DNA of 64,000 nucleotides from Capsaspora owczarzaki ATCC 30864 (taxonomy: Eukaryota; Opisthokonta; Filasterea): contig NW_011887300.1 in the NCBI RefSeq assembly GCF_000151315.2, positions 747,310 to 811,309 on the forward strand, read 5' to 3'. Position numbers and translations under genes: made by a program. The notes below the pieces were generated by a model. That model was not told the DNA's origin and made no database searches. It worked only from the letters and a program-made list of their open reading frames with translations. This document shows, one piece after another, positions 21,596 to 33,001 of the stretch (the first letter of the stretch is position 1; each line of letters opens with the position of its first letter).

Positions 21596-23210
21596 TTACA
21601 ACTTCCTCTTGATCAAGCCCTTGAAGAAATCAAAGCTGTTGCCATCCTGTTTTTGTTTTTGCGGCCAAAAAAAAAGCAGTCACACATGACAAGAGCGAGT
21701 TTGTCAATCACTCACATACAATGTTTGCTGACAATCACACACACCCACACTTCTCTCCCTCGCGCATCCACGACACTCAGCAATGATTCAATGCAACACG
21801 TACAGGCTGCAGCTCGTAGGGAACTCCGGTGACGTCGTCCACCGCCAGCAAAAAGCCAGTCGGCGTGAGCCCTTTGACTCGCACAACGGCAGCATCCTCC
21901 TCGAGAGTCACGATCTGGTCCGTGTGCAGCCAGGAGGTCGTGTACTCGGAGATGAACTGTGAGAATCCAGCGCCTTCGCCGCCGGTGCCGCTCTGGGCCG
22001 AGCCGCCGCCGAATTCGGCGTACATGGTTTCGAACGCGTTCAGGAAGGAGGCAAGCATCTTTTCGCGCGTGTAGAACTCGGCACCAGCAGCTCCGCGTTG
22101 TTCGATAATGTCGTTCAGGCACGTAGTAGGCTTGCTGTTGGCCACGTTGATACCCACGCCGATGAAAACGTCAAAGGAAGCATCCTCGTGGCGGTACTCT
22201 GTCTTGCACACAATGCCTGCCACCTTGAGGCCATCCACCGTGTAAATGTCGTTGGGCCACTTCAAGCGGATGCCGAGGGAGGTGCCGTTGATGGCACGGA
22301 TGATGGCCAGCGCGGCGAGGTACTGGATGAAGACCAGACGCTCGGGCTTCTTTTGCGAAACCTTGAGTGTAAAGCAGAGGCAGCCCTCGGGCGACTCCCA
22401 CAGATTGCCTCCGCGGCCATGGCCCGAGTACTGGCGGTCGGCAAGACAAACAGAGCCGGTCGGGAGCTGCGAGACGTGCACGAATGTGTCTGTGAGCAGG
22501 CGCTGGGTGGACGACAGCCGCGGTCCGTAGAGCAGCGTGTGTCCCAGATTCAGCGTGTCGAGCTGCTTAAAGAAGAGTGCCGGCTCGAACGCAGCACCAG
22601 GGTTTGGCTTGGTCGTGACGGCGGTGACGACCATATCGGGCGTCTCGCCGGCATCGCGAATATCCAGTCCATTTGGTGCGGAAACGCTCACCGAGCCCGC
22701 CGTGACGGCAGCTGGCGGCACAGACGCACTTCCAGCAACATTTGGACCCACTTTGGGGCCTGGGCCGACCTTGGGACCGGGACCTACTTTCGGACCAGGG
22801 CCGACTTTGGGGCCTGGGCCGACTTTGGGGCCTGGGCCGACCTTGGGACCCTGGTCGACCTTGGGTCCAATGGACGATGCTTGCTGAGCGGGACTGACCA
22901 CTGGGGCGTGCGGCGCGGCTGCGTTGCGGAGTGCGTCGACGAGGGCTGCGCGGCCTGAGGCTTGGATGGAGGACGAGTGGACGAAGAGCAGGTCGGGCGA
23001 GACTGGCGCAGGGCCAGCATCAGTCGTAGTCGCGGCGGAGGAGGAGGAGGAGGATTGCATTGGGGTGGCCGGAGGGAGAGCGGAGGTGGAGCTGAATAAT
23101 GTGAGGCAGCGAAGTGTAGCGGAGGAAAAGGTAGGCAGCGCGGCCCGAAGGGTGAATGGATTAGTAAGAAATCGCCGTGTTAAAATGCACAAGCCGCTAC
23201 TGCAGTGCAT
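21596..23210 (-). CDS. HLCS: Biotin-protein ligase (holocarboxylase synthetase)
   Basis: Two exons, 23210..21804 and 21646..21596, encode 485 residues. The short last exon, DGNSFDFFKGLIKRKL, completes the family's C-terminal 'YELQP-DGNSFD' segment. Without it, the frame reads through the donor to a false stop at 21777. Catalytic motifs are GHGRGGNLWESPEG (about 260, biotinyl-AMP loop), LKWPNDIY (about 315) and KVAGIVCKTE, followed by GVGINVANS. The enzyme activates biotin with ATP and attaches it to carboxylases. The first ATG (MHCSSGLCILTRRFLTNPF) begins an Arg-rich, acid-free leader typical of mitochondrial import. A second ATG at about 23060 (MQSSSSSS) would give a cytosolic form, and dual targeting is known for this enzyme elsewhere. 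Between leader and catalytic domain lies a tandem GPKV repeat not usual for the family. Confidence 0.9.
22740..22866 (-). repeat. 18-bp coding repeat (GPKVGP) in biotin ligase
   Basis: About seven copies of an 18-base unit (plus-strand form GGGCCTGGGCCGACTTTG and variants) encode GPKVGP in series, in the N-terminal linker. Third-position differences between copies show it is translated and partly diverged. Confidence 0.9.
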
Positions 23211-23408
23211 TCAGAGGAGTGAAGTGCTCCTCCAAAAGAAGCCACACACCGGCATTTGGAATCAATCACAAGGTGGATCAAGCGCAATGGAATAGAGAGG
23301 AGGGGAGGAAACACGACAGGGGCGAATATGGACCCAGGCAGAGAAAAATACAGTTTTAAAAAAAAAAAGTACAAGTTTCAACTCTTTGGAGGTGGCAGGG
23401 AACCCGGC

Positions 23409-24849
23409 TCATTGGGAAGCAAAGGCTTGCAGACCACTCAGAAAGTTACGTTGAGCCTAAGCACACGTCATGAGAGAGAGAGAGAGAGTGAGTGAGAGCA
23501 CATGCAAATCAGCAGATCGGTGCAAAAGATGCAATGCATCCTGTAACATACCTCAAGAGAGACAGACGACGCGCCAATATAAGTGTCCAAGATGGAAGTT
23601 TGAACAAACTTGGATGCGACAGTCCCGAGAGATTCACCCTGGAACGTACAACCATAAAATTCAACAACAATAAATGAGAGAGTTCGGATGGACGAATGCT
23701 TGTGTCATCACTCGTAAAGAAGGGAGGGGGGGGGGGACGCAAGAGCTCACCCGCAAAGACAGTTGCAAGACGCCGTCAGGGCGCAGGACAAAGTCGACGG
23801 CATCGCCAGGCGCGATTTTGCCCTGAGGAAACAAGGCTTTGAACTGGTCGACCGCCATCTGAGCGCCCGCACGCTCCACAGGATCCTGGATGTGCTTCAA
23901 TCGTGCCGCCATTGCGCGACCAAGGGCTTCTCGCAAATGCTTGATATCGGGGTTGCGCACAGCGACTACACCCGCGCAAAAATCGGATCAAGTCACACAC
24001 ACGTTGAGGCGACATTTTTCAGCATTCCAAGCCATTTTGGTGCGACGTGCAGAGGCTTTGACATACCCAAACGAATGGAGAGCGGTTGCTTCAGGTTGAT
24101 CAGGGTTTCGGCGGCAGTGGATGGCACAAGTTGGTCCTGCACATTGAGTGAAAATGAATGAGCGTTCTTTCACGACTTCAACCTCGCAGCAATTCTCATC
24201 GTCCTACACGGTGACGTTGGATGGCAAGCTTCAACCCCGCCGAGTCTGGAACATAGAGCCCAATCGCGTAGACTTGGACTTGCAAGAAGGTGACTGTGCG
24301 CACGCCCGTTCCGACCAGCGCCAGGTTCGTGTTTGCCAGCGTCAAGTGTGTCGGAAACCGTGCTCCTGAGCTCTTGTCAAACGCATCTAATCATAACACA
24401 GTGACGTCGTCACCAAGGACAAGCGCGAGCGAAAATTGAGTTTCCAAATATGCCAGATTTCTCCAATTCTCAGAATTTTCCAGCTCTCTTCTTCGGACTC
24501 AAACCGTTGGAGGCAGGCATGACTTTTGCATGATGTTGTTACATTCAGTGTCGTGCTGGGTCGTGTTTGGCGGCTCTGCGCGGACAACCTCACGCTTTGC
24601 CGCTGCAATGGCAGCCGCAGCAATGGAAACTGCAGCAAAGCCAGACGCCGCAGCCAACGCGAGCGCGCGCATCCGACGCGGCTGAGCAGCAGCAGCAGCA
24701 GGCGCCGCCATCGTGGACATGGACATGCCTGCTGCTGCTGCTGCTGCTGCTGTGGATGGACGCATGCGCGACAATCCAGCTCGGGCGAATGAAGCTGCCG
24801 CGATCCTGACATTGCTGCCGCTCAGTCGGAAAGCAGTCCAGAACGACAT
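23409..24849 (-). CDS. Mitochondrial chalcone-isomerase-like protein (AIM18/AIM46 family)
   Basis: Six exons sum to 277 residues: 24849..24594, 24365..24208, 24136..24067, 23965..23751, 23638..23552, 23456..23409. The N-terminus MSFWTAFRLSGSNVRIAAAS is Arg-containing and acid-free (mitochondrial presequence), and a hydrophobic helix (ALALAAASGFAAVSIAAAA) follows at about 60-85. The conserved core reads TLANTNLALVGTGVRTVTFL, then QVYAIGLYVPD, then PLSIRLVAVRNPDIKHLREA, then VDFVLRPDGVLQL and DTYIGASSVSLE. This is the order found in fungal AIM18/AIM46 and other CHI-fold, fatty-acid-binding-like mitochondrial proteins. No flavonoid chemistry is implied; the molecular role of the family is unclear. 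Several introns were placed by homology and phase. The donor after exon 2 (CACCGT|gtagga) is the weakest. Confidence 0.8.
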
Positions 24850-25050
24850 TTCTGTCGGGAAATCTGAGAAAATTAGACGACTGGAATTTATTGGTTGAAA
24901 ATTTTTAAAAAAATCACAAATCTGAAACAATTCTCAACACAAAATAAGAAAAAAAAAGTTTCAGTCGATTTTTATTTTGTTACTCTTTTTTGAGTTTTTA
25001 GTATCTTTTTTTGTTTCGACTAGAAGAGCGAATTTCGCGTTACTGATTCT

Positions 25051-28000
25051 ATGCCGGCGCTGGTCTTTCTTGGTCGTCGCTGGCAGGTCGGCTCGGACGA
25101 CTTTGTGCTGCCCGACCTGGTCACTGTTGCGCTGCGATCGCTGTGGTAAGGGACAAGGCCCATCAACAACAACAGCAACAACAACAGCAGCAACAGCAAC
25201 AACAGCAACAGCAACAACAACAAGAAGAAGCAGCCAGCAAAGTCAAGCGAGTGCTGGGCAGTGAAGAGTGAGGCTGGGAGGGAACGAGTCACGCCATCCA
25301 AAGCATCAAAAGCCAGTCACACAACACGCTGCTCCAGTCCACAACTGGAAGTGAAGATTGGTGATACATAGTTGAGAGCTCAACGCGGATGGAGCCAAAG
25401 CGGATGAGGCGGTGGTGGGACTGCTTCTTCAGTTGACAATGCAGTGCATGGACATCACACCCCAAAAAGACTCAGACGCTGTATCGTTGAGCATGAGGGA
25501 CTTGCTATGTCAAACATACAGAAGAAGAAGAAGAAGAAAGACAAAAAAACAACGAGACAGCCATCATCGCTTGCAAGGGAGCGAAGCGGAACAAAAAGCG
25601 CCGTTCTGAGCAACTAACAAACTCTCTGAGCAACTAACTGGCTTCAGAAGAAAAAAATTACTGACTTTTTGAGATCAACCGAAAATGCATCATAGGATTG
25701 CGGGCCTCGCTGTCATTTATACGCACGCCTCGTCGCGCTACGGCGAATGCGACGGGTTTGACGTGCTGCAGGCGTACCTGCTCGCTGGTCTCGGTCTGTA
25801 CGGCGTCGTGGTGATTCTGGAGCTCGTCATTGTGCGGACCTCGTTGCAAGGAAGCATCCTGAACTCGCGCGCAAGGAAAGCCATCCCAAGCCTGCTCCTG
25901 GCTCGACTTGCGCTCAGCGTCCTCGAGCTGGCGTTCGCGGGGTGGGGTGTCGACGAAATCTTCTTCCAAGACCGCCTCTCGTGCGAGGAGGACCTCGACA
26001 ACGTCGTCACCGATGTGCTGCATGCCATCATTATTGCAAACTGGTGCCTGGTCGGGATTGAGCTCGTCTCCTTTTGGCTCGTGTTTGATCCGATGGGTTC
26101 GATTGCCAACCCACGAGCGCGCTCCGAGTACCGCGCCACCGAGGCGTACGCCAAAGCGTGGGCGTCCAAGCTGCGATGCCTCTTCTGCTGTGTGTCGGAC
26201 GATCTCCCCGCCGGCTCGTCCTCGCAAACGGCGTTTGGCAATGGGCAGATTTGGATGGAGCTCGCGCAGCTCTTGGCCGGCTTTTTCAAGCACCTCGATG
26301 TCGTCCCGTCCGACATTGCCGCCGGATTGGCCATTTTGCGCGCTCGGCAGCGTGTGGAAGAGCGCCGACGCATCATTAGCAAGGCCGCCCGCGTCAATGG
26401 TGCAGAGTCTGCTGGCAGCAGCGAGCTGGGCTCCAATTCTCGCCCTCTGTCGCCCCGGTTTACCTCCACCGGCCCGCTGCCGTACTACCCAACTGCCAAC
26501 GGCCAGCCTGCCACGCGCGGCGTGTCCAGATCGTTCCTGTCGGGCACCAGGCCCGCCACCAGGATTTACGACCAGGTAACGCAAGCTCACTCGAGCAGCC
26601 TTGGCCTGCATGCCGAAGTCGATGCGGCCGACCTTGCGGAAGTGCACCACTTTGGTAAGCTGGCCCTGGGCATCTACGGCTGGCCTCTCTACCTCTTTAT
26701 GCACCTGTGCACCGGTCTGTGCCGCCTGAACGTGTGCAACTGCGAGGGCACCCCTTGCTGCAACAAGCCCCAGTTTGCACGCTATGACATTTCGAATGCC
26801 CAAACTCACACCTCGCGGCCCGCGACCACCAAGGACGTCTATGTTGGCGACAATTGCTGCTCTTGCAACCTGGCCGCGCTCAAAAAGCAGTCGGGGCTGA
26901 ACAACTGTGACATTGCGTACGTGAGCTTTAGCAACCGCGTTTTCGAAACGCCCTTCTATGTCGCCATCGACCATTCGCGGCGATGCGTCGTCATCACTGT
27001 TCGCGGCACGCTGTCGTTTGACGATGCCGTCGTCGACCTCATTGCTGCAGAAGAGAAAGTGCGCATCCCGGGCACCGACTTTGACTCGTACGTCCACCGT
27101 GGCATCTTCCATGCCGCTCAAGGTGTCAAGACGACGCTGGACAATGTGGGTGTACTGAAGGCGCTGCTTGGCCCTGGCGGCCATTGCGAAGGCTTTGGCT
27201 TGGTCGTGATTGGCCACTCTCTCGGCGCCGGTACTGCCAGTCTGCTGACACTGTTGCTGCGTCCCGAGCACCCAGAGGTGACGTGCTATGCGTACTCTTG
27301 CCCTGGTGCCATGGTCAGCCACGAGCTGTCCCGGTATTGTCAAGACTTTATCATCTCCATCGTCTTGGGCAAGGATGTGGTCCCGCGCCTTGGTCGACGC
27401 AATGCCGAGTTGCTGCGTGACCAGCTGGTGCACGCTGTTTCGGCGTCCCGTGCTGCCAAGTGGAATATTCTGGGCCACGCCACGTGCAGCATTTGCTGCA
27501 GTCCGCTCGGATGCTGCTGTGGGACGAATCACGAAGCCGAAGGCGAGTTTACAGAGGACCGTGCCCGCGCTCTTGGTCTGGACGTCGAGATTGACATCCC
27601 ATCAGCCAGAAAACCCCAGACGCAGCAGCCAACGTCCCGCCAGATGAGTGATGTCACCACGCTTGCGAGCAATCCTGAGCCAGCATCATTATTATCATCA
27701 TCATCATCATCACCGCCCTCGTCCTCCCATGGAAACTCTCAACAACCAGCGTCGTTGCGATCGTCTGGTCGCGCTGGTTACTCTGCCCTTCCCACGAGTG
27801 ACGAGGACGAGTCTGCCTCGTTGTTAGGAAGCTACAATCGGGCGCGTGCGTCCGATCCCGAACCAGTTGCCATGTACATGCCTGGTCGAGTGCTGCACAT
27901 GGTCAAGACAAAGTCGCGGACAACCCACTGCGGTCTGGCCAAGGAACGCGTGTATGCGGCGCGTTGGGCAGAAGTGACCGAGTTTGATCACATTCTCGTG

Positions 28001-28096
28001 TCGCCATTGATGGTGGCAGACCACATGCCCGACAAGGTTATGGCCGTGCTTGGAAAGCTAGTGAGCCAAAACGCTCACTCTGTTTCGGATGTGTAA
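25051..28096 (+). CDS. sn-1-specific diacylglycerol lipase (DAGL family)
   Basis: Two exons, 25051..25145 and 25696..28096, encode 831 residues. The separate first exon (MPALVFLGRRWQVGSDDFVL) matches the invariant start of animal DAGLs (MPG.V.FRRRW.VGSDD), so the longer ORF start at 25685 is not used. Four TM helices (about 20-165) are followed by a cytosolic alpha/beta hydrolase with FFKHLDVVPSDIAAGLAIL, FETPFYVAIDHSRR, ITVRGTLSFDDAVVDL, the nucleophile elbow VVIGHSLGAGT (Ser about 539) and ISIVLGKDVVPRLGRRN (acidic residue). The C-terminal FDHILVSPLMVADHMPD aligns with the animal tail. Known DAGLs cut diacylglycerol to 2-monoacylglycerol at the plasma membrane. The regulatory loop is present but shorter than in DAGL-alpha. 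Catalytic residues look intact. The long minus-strand ORF over it is a shadow. Confidence 0.92.
25161..25234 (+). repeat. (CAA/CAG)n tract in DAGL intron 1
   Basis: A mixed CAA/CAG repeat ending in AAGAAG, inside the 550-base first intron of the lipase gene, among the longest introns in the window. It is non-coding in the accepted model. Confidence 0.85.
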
Positions 28097-28348
28097 TCAG
28101 ATTTGTCTAAAAGGTGCGAATGAATTTTTTATGAGAGCTGTGCTCTGTGGTCGTGTAGTGGCTTGTGTGTTTGTTTTGAGTGATTGTGTGCTGAGTGGTG
28201 AGTAGGGAAAGGGGCGATCATTTTGGTTGTTCATCCGTCTGTTCTCGAGAAACTTGGTTTTACATTGTACATGAAGGGAAATACAGCGAAAGAGATTCCG
28301 AAATAATAGCGTGGTTTCCAAGCTCTTTTTTAAATAATGTACAGTATC

Positions 28349-29358
28349 TCAACCCGAGAACGGCGCCAAACCGTAAACAGCTGGCTGGAAACTTTCCAGC
28401 GACGTGAGAATCTCTGTCGCAATCTCGAAGGGTTGCCTGTCGAGCCGCGTATCTGGAATGACGATTGTTCGCATCCCTGCCGCAACACCTGCGAGCACCA
28501 AGCAAAAGGTCTAGCGAATGAGACAAAAGAAACAGCCAACATCAACCCAAAAAAAAAAAGCAATCCTCTCAGTATCCTTACCCGCTTGGCAACCAGAGCT
28601 GGAATCATGGTAGAGAGTGCATAGAACATGCCAAAATGATGAATGTCAAGCAAGTCGTGACAATACAAGACACAGTAAGTCCACATCATCAAGTGCCACG
28701 TTGGATTCGACACAAGTTCAAAAGCTCTGGCATTTTTACAGTGCGTCCTCGAACACAAGACATTGCTCTGGCCGCATGCCAAGTCTCTTTGCAGCGAGTA
28801 GGAAGATATCTGGCGATGGCTTGCCGTTCTTGAGTTCAGGATCGTCTCCAGTGACGACGAGCGTGCAGCGGGCGAACATTTCCGGGTGAGCAGCGCGCTT
28901 GAGCTCGACCGCCGCGCTGTTGGACGACGTGCAGATGGCCATGGGTATTCCCAGCTGCGCCAGGTGCGCAGTGATGCGGTCGGCGCCAGGCAGCTTCTGC
29001 GCTCGGCTGTAGAGCTGCTTAAAGTTGGTCTCCCAGCCATCGACGATGGCGGCCGGCTCGATCAGTCCGTGCAGGCCAAAGTGATCCACGACAATCACAG
29101 ACCAGTCGCTGCCCTTGAGTCCCAGGATCTTGCGCTTGAGCTCCCAGGACATCTGGTTTCGGAAAAGTTGGAGTCAAAAATCGCGCCAAATTTTCAGCCA
29201 ACGGTGCTAAACGACTCGTATCGACCTTGCCGACCCCGACCTACCGTCTTGCCAAAGCGATCTAGCACACCCTGCATGGCAATGTCAGAGAGCGGCTCAG
29301 TGTCGAGAAGCGTCCCGTCGAGATCAAACAAGACACACGCAACGGCAGCATTGGCCAT
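28349..29358 (-). CDS. PUDP: HAD-family phosphatase, pseudouridine-5'-phosphatase (PUDP/HDHD1)-like
   Basis: Four exons encode 227 residues: 29358..29245, 29152..28740, a 17-nt microexon 28598..28582, and 28488..28349. HAD motif I is [13 protein letters not shown] (nucleophile and acid Asp). Motif II is [10 protein letters not shown]. Motif III Lys lies in [18 protein letters not shown]. Motif IV is CLVFEDA. The microexon supplies LSGCQAG, completing EDALSGCQAG-VAAGM, which aligns with EDAPNGVEAALAAGM of the human enzyme; without it the phase fails. The end, [13 protein letters not shown], matches the family tail. Known members dephosphorylate pseudouridine 5'-monophosphate from RNA turnover, though related HADs act on other small phosphates. 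All catalytic residues are present. The 227-residue length is standard. Confidence 0.88.
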
Positions 29359-29870
29359 TCTAGTCTGAGAAACCACAAAAAAAAAAAAAAAAACAAGGAC
29401 TGGCAAGGATTGGAAGGCTCAGTTTTGGCCAAACACGACGTACGGTCTTGACCAGCGATGCTCATTGAGGTTGAAGGAGGGGTTGGTCTGAGGAACATGC
29501 TTTAGCATTCTTGAAAACACCCTTCAGGAGAGCGCAGAAGGGGAACGAAAACGAGCAAAATTTGTCAGCGGGTAGTTTGCTTGCCCTCCACCACAAGACG
29601 TCATTCGAAACATGTCCTGCATGTTTGCCTTTGCTTTCCACTGCCCAACGCTTTCAGTCTTCTTGATAGTGGGTGGAAAGGTTTGATTGTTTGTTTGTTT
29701 GAGTTTGTATTGATTTTTTTTTTTTTTTTTTTTTTTTGAGCCTGTGCGTTTGGCACACCGTCTGGCCTCGCCTCTTGCTCTGCGTGTGAGAGATTGATGT
29801 TGTGGCGTGAGCAAACGCGATCAGAGACACGGACTGAAACTTCATTCCTGTTGTTTGATAGATTGAGAAA
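29359..29870. other. Divergent intergenic region
   Basis: 512 bases between the HAD gene (minus) and the second LRR gene (plus), with A-tract 29378-29392 and a T-tract at about 29717-29738. No ORF or known motif. Both promoters should be here. Confidence 0.5.
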
Positions 29871-32800
29871 ATGCTGTCGTATCAAAGTATGAGCGCGAGA
29901 CAGCGCAAGTTGTACGACAAAGTCAAGAAGGCCAGTACATCGTTCGAGTAAGAAAGAGCCGGAAGTATTGGAAAGAAAGTGCGACAACATGTTTACTGAT
30001 GAAATGGAGGACAGACAGCAGTGCGAGAATATTGACGATGCCGGCGCACAAGCGATTGCTGAGGGACTCAAAGGCAACCCGAACGTGGAGAAACTCTTGT
30101 AAGTCATCTCGCTTCGAGTGAGGAGTGTGAGTGGGTGGCTTCGGCCGAGGACATTAAGAGTGGCTCACTATGGGAGGAGATGGACAGTCTGTGGGGCAAT
30201 CAGATTGGTGATGCTGGAGCGCGGGCGATTGCTGAGACACTCAAACTCGATGCGGACCTGCGAAAGCTTGAGTAAGTCATCTCAATTTGACTCGTGCATG
30301 TAAGTGGGCAGAGGCATTTAGAGTGCTCACGGAAGGACGGAATGCACAGTCTGTACGACAATCAAATTGGCGAAGATGGTGCGCGGGCGATTGCTGATGC
30401 ACTCAAGCTGAACACGACGCTGACAAAGCTCAAGTAAGTCGTCTCACTTTGACTAGTGCATGTGAGTGGGTGGTTTCAGCAGAGGCATTCAGAGTGCTCA
30501 GTGGTAAATGGGACGGACAAGTCTGAATGATAATCAGATTGGTGATGCTGGGGCACAAGCGATTGCTGAGACACTCAAAGTGAACACGACGATGGAGAGG
30601 CTCTGGTATGTCATCTCACTTTGTACTGATGTATGTGAGTGGGTGATCTAGTAGAGGGCATTGCCAGTACTTACTAATTGGTGGACAGTCTGAGTGCGAA
30701 TCAGATTGGGGATGCTGGTGCCCAGGCACTTTCTGCGGCACTCAAAGTGAACAAGACGTTGATCAAGATCGAGTAAGGGGTGTCACTTTCACTCAACAGG
30801 GTGCATTTAGAGTGCTCATTGATGGAGGGGATGTGGACAGGCTATGGAATAATCAGATTGGCGATGCTGGAGCACAGGCGATTGCTGAAACACTCAAAGT
30901 CAACGCGACGCTCACCCAGCTCACGTAAGTCATCTCACTTTGATGTGAGTGGATGGTCCAGCAGAGGTGTTCAGAATGCTTACAATGACTGAGCAGTTTG
31001 GACAAGAATAAGCTTGGCGATGCTGGAGCGACGACGATTGCTGAGATGCTCCAAGTAAACAAAATACTGACTTCGCTCGGGTAAGGCATCTCACTTTAAC
31101 TGATGTTTGTGAATGAGTGATGTCAGGAGATGGTCTTCAGAGTGCTTACTGATGGAAGGGAATGAACAGCCTGGACTACAATCAGATTGGCGATGCTGGA
31201 GCGAACGCAGTTGCAGAAGCACTCAAAGTGAACACGTCCTTGCGAACGCTCCAGTAAATCACATCAATTTGGCTGACGCTTTTCAGTGCGAGTCTTTTCA
31301 GCAAAAGGCTCATTGATGGAGCAATTTGACAGTTTGGGCAAGATTGGCAACGCCGGAGCGCAGACAATGGCTGAAGTTCTCAAAATGAACACGCTGACTC
31401 GTCTCAGGTCAGGCATATCATAGTTTCTGATGCATGTGATTGGGTAGCAGAGGGTATTCAAAGTGCTCGTTGAATGGAACGGACCGACAGTATGTGTCAA
31501 ATTGGCGACGCAGAAGCGCAGGCCATTGCTGAGGCACTCAAAGTGAACACGACCTTGACTGATCTCAGGTAATGCATCTCACTTTGACTAACGCGTGCGA
31601 GTGGTGATTGTAGTAGAGGGCTTTTAGAAGGCTCACCGATGGAAGGGACGAACAGGCTGGACTTGGGGTATATTGGCGAGGCTGGAGCAAATGCGATCGC
31701 TAAGTCACTCAAGAATCTGCGCTATCTTCAGTAAGGCATCTCAATTTGACTGATGCTTGTGAGTGGATGATTCAGCAGAGGGCACGCAGAGTGCTCACTG
31801 ATGGAGGGGACGGACAGTCTCGGGAAAAATCGGATTGGCGATGCTGGTGCGCAGGCGATTGCAGAGGCAGTCAAAGTGAACAATAAACTGCGCTTCCTCG
31901 TGTAAGGCATCGCACTTTGACAGATGCTTGTGAGTGGATGATTCAGTGGAGGGCACACAGAGTGCGCACTGATTGTGTGGACTAGTTTGGATGAGAATGA
32001 GATTGGCGATGCGGGAGCGCAGGCGATTGCTGGGGCACTCAAGGTGAACTCGACAATGTCCTGGCTCTAGTAAGACAGCTATCCCTCATAGTTCCAATTG
32101 GCGCAGAGAGCTAACTGATGGATGGAACGCACAGTTTGGAAGACAATCAGATTGGCGATGCTGGAGCCCAGGCGATTAACAAAGTGTTCAAGATGAACCC
32201 GAAGCTGGTGGAAGTTTAGTACGGTGTCGTGCACTTTGACTTGGAGCCAGGGTCATCCTGCTCACTCACTTGCGTTGCTCAACAGTCTAGTGCGAGATTG
32301 CATTAGCAATGCTTGTGCTCAAGCAATCAATTCACACAGGGTCCTACGTAAGCTAAGTTGTCCTTGCCAAACGAAGCCATTGAAGCTCACACGAGCTGCT
32401 TCAACCAACGGAGTGTGCCTTCCGATTGCTCATTCATGTTGCGCAGCATTTACGACCAGATTAACCCTCTAGCATTCTCCTTACTTCCACGCGTAGCAAC
32501 CGCTGACGACCTTCAGACCGTATTTTGCTTGCTGACCGGCGAACCGGCGCTAGAGGATCAGTCCTCACTTCTACCAGCATTACCAGCCGAGATTGCCGAC
32601 ATCATTATGGACGAAGCGCAACACTGGCAAGGCGTGCAGCATACCAAACGAAGCCCGTACGATGACCGTCATGTCAAGGTCACAGTGCCTCAAAGCATCT
32701 ATGGAAATTCGACCCGTGTGAAAGCAATTCAAGTGGTTCGGGACACGAAGAAACTTTACCACCGCATCGGTGACAATGTCTTTGACTTGATTGTTCGAGA

Positions 32801-32993
32801 TGAGCAAGGTGCTGTTCAATATGAATACGCGGCGAAAGCTACTTTTGTCGATTCTACGCTCGTATCCGCGACGCTCTGGCCAGCGAGTACTCCTATCATC
32901 AGGCAAATCCGCGTGGGTTGGCAAGTTCAGGTTCAACCCAGCAAGTCTGCCCGAGATGTGCTGTTTGAATCGCTCGTTGTTAGATGCGTTTAG
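29871..32993 (+). CDS. RI-type leucine-rich-repeat protein, long array, one exon per repeat
   Basis: Exon 1 (29871..29947) encodes MLSYQSMSARQRKLYDKVK. Fourteen phase-2 LRR exons start at 30015, 30188, 30350, 30522, 30689, 30841, 30997, 31170, 31333 (75 nt), 31491 (78), 31656 (75), 31818, 31986 and 32135; the others are 84 nt. Consensus LxxNQIGDAGAQAIAETLKVN. A further LRR-like exon (about 32287) is degenerate: no donor there gives the phase the next acceptor needs, whereas skipping it joins 32218 to 32447 in frame. The last exon 32447..32993 carries the shared C-terminal domain (LPAEIADIIMDEAQHW, then beta-rich LIVRDEQGAVQYEY). The skip model gives 591 residues. An AATAAA lies three bases after the stop. 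The repeats resemble NLR/ribonuclease-inhibitor LRRs, but no NACHT, CARD or TIR is visible. The role is unknown; ligand or protein binding is likely. Confidence 0.8.
30015..32218 (+). repeat. Tandem exon+intron LRR units (~165 bp period, 14 copies)
   Basis: Unit starts are spaced 149-173 bases. Intron sequences are conserved along the array: gtaagtcatctcactttgac at the donor side, gtgagtgg mid-intron, agagtgctcactgatgga and ggacag at the acceptor. This conservation of introns indicates recent unit duplication or gene conversion. Confidence 0.9.
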
Positions 32994-32995
32994 CG

Positions 32996-33001
32996 AATAA
33001 A
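32996..33001 (+). terminator. Polyadenylation signal AATAAA
   Basis: A canonical hexamer three bases after the TAG of the second LRR gene. If used, it would give a very short 3' UTR. Confidence 0.45.

Noticed and set aside
21594-21690. Possible second exon for the orphan LRR leader (plus strand)
   Set aside because: The sequence is the last exon of the biotin ligase on the minus strand (DGNSFDFFKGLIKRKL), which explains it fully.
25658-27532. 624-residue minus-strand ORF
   Set aside because: Antisense shadow of the diacylglycerol lipase, which has full domain support; no recognisable domain on this strand.
29019-29201. Minus-strand ORF inside the HAD gene
   Set aside because: Out-of-frame reading of exon 2 and its upstream intron.
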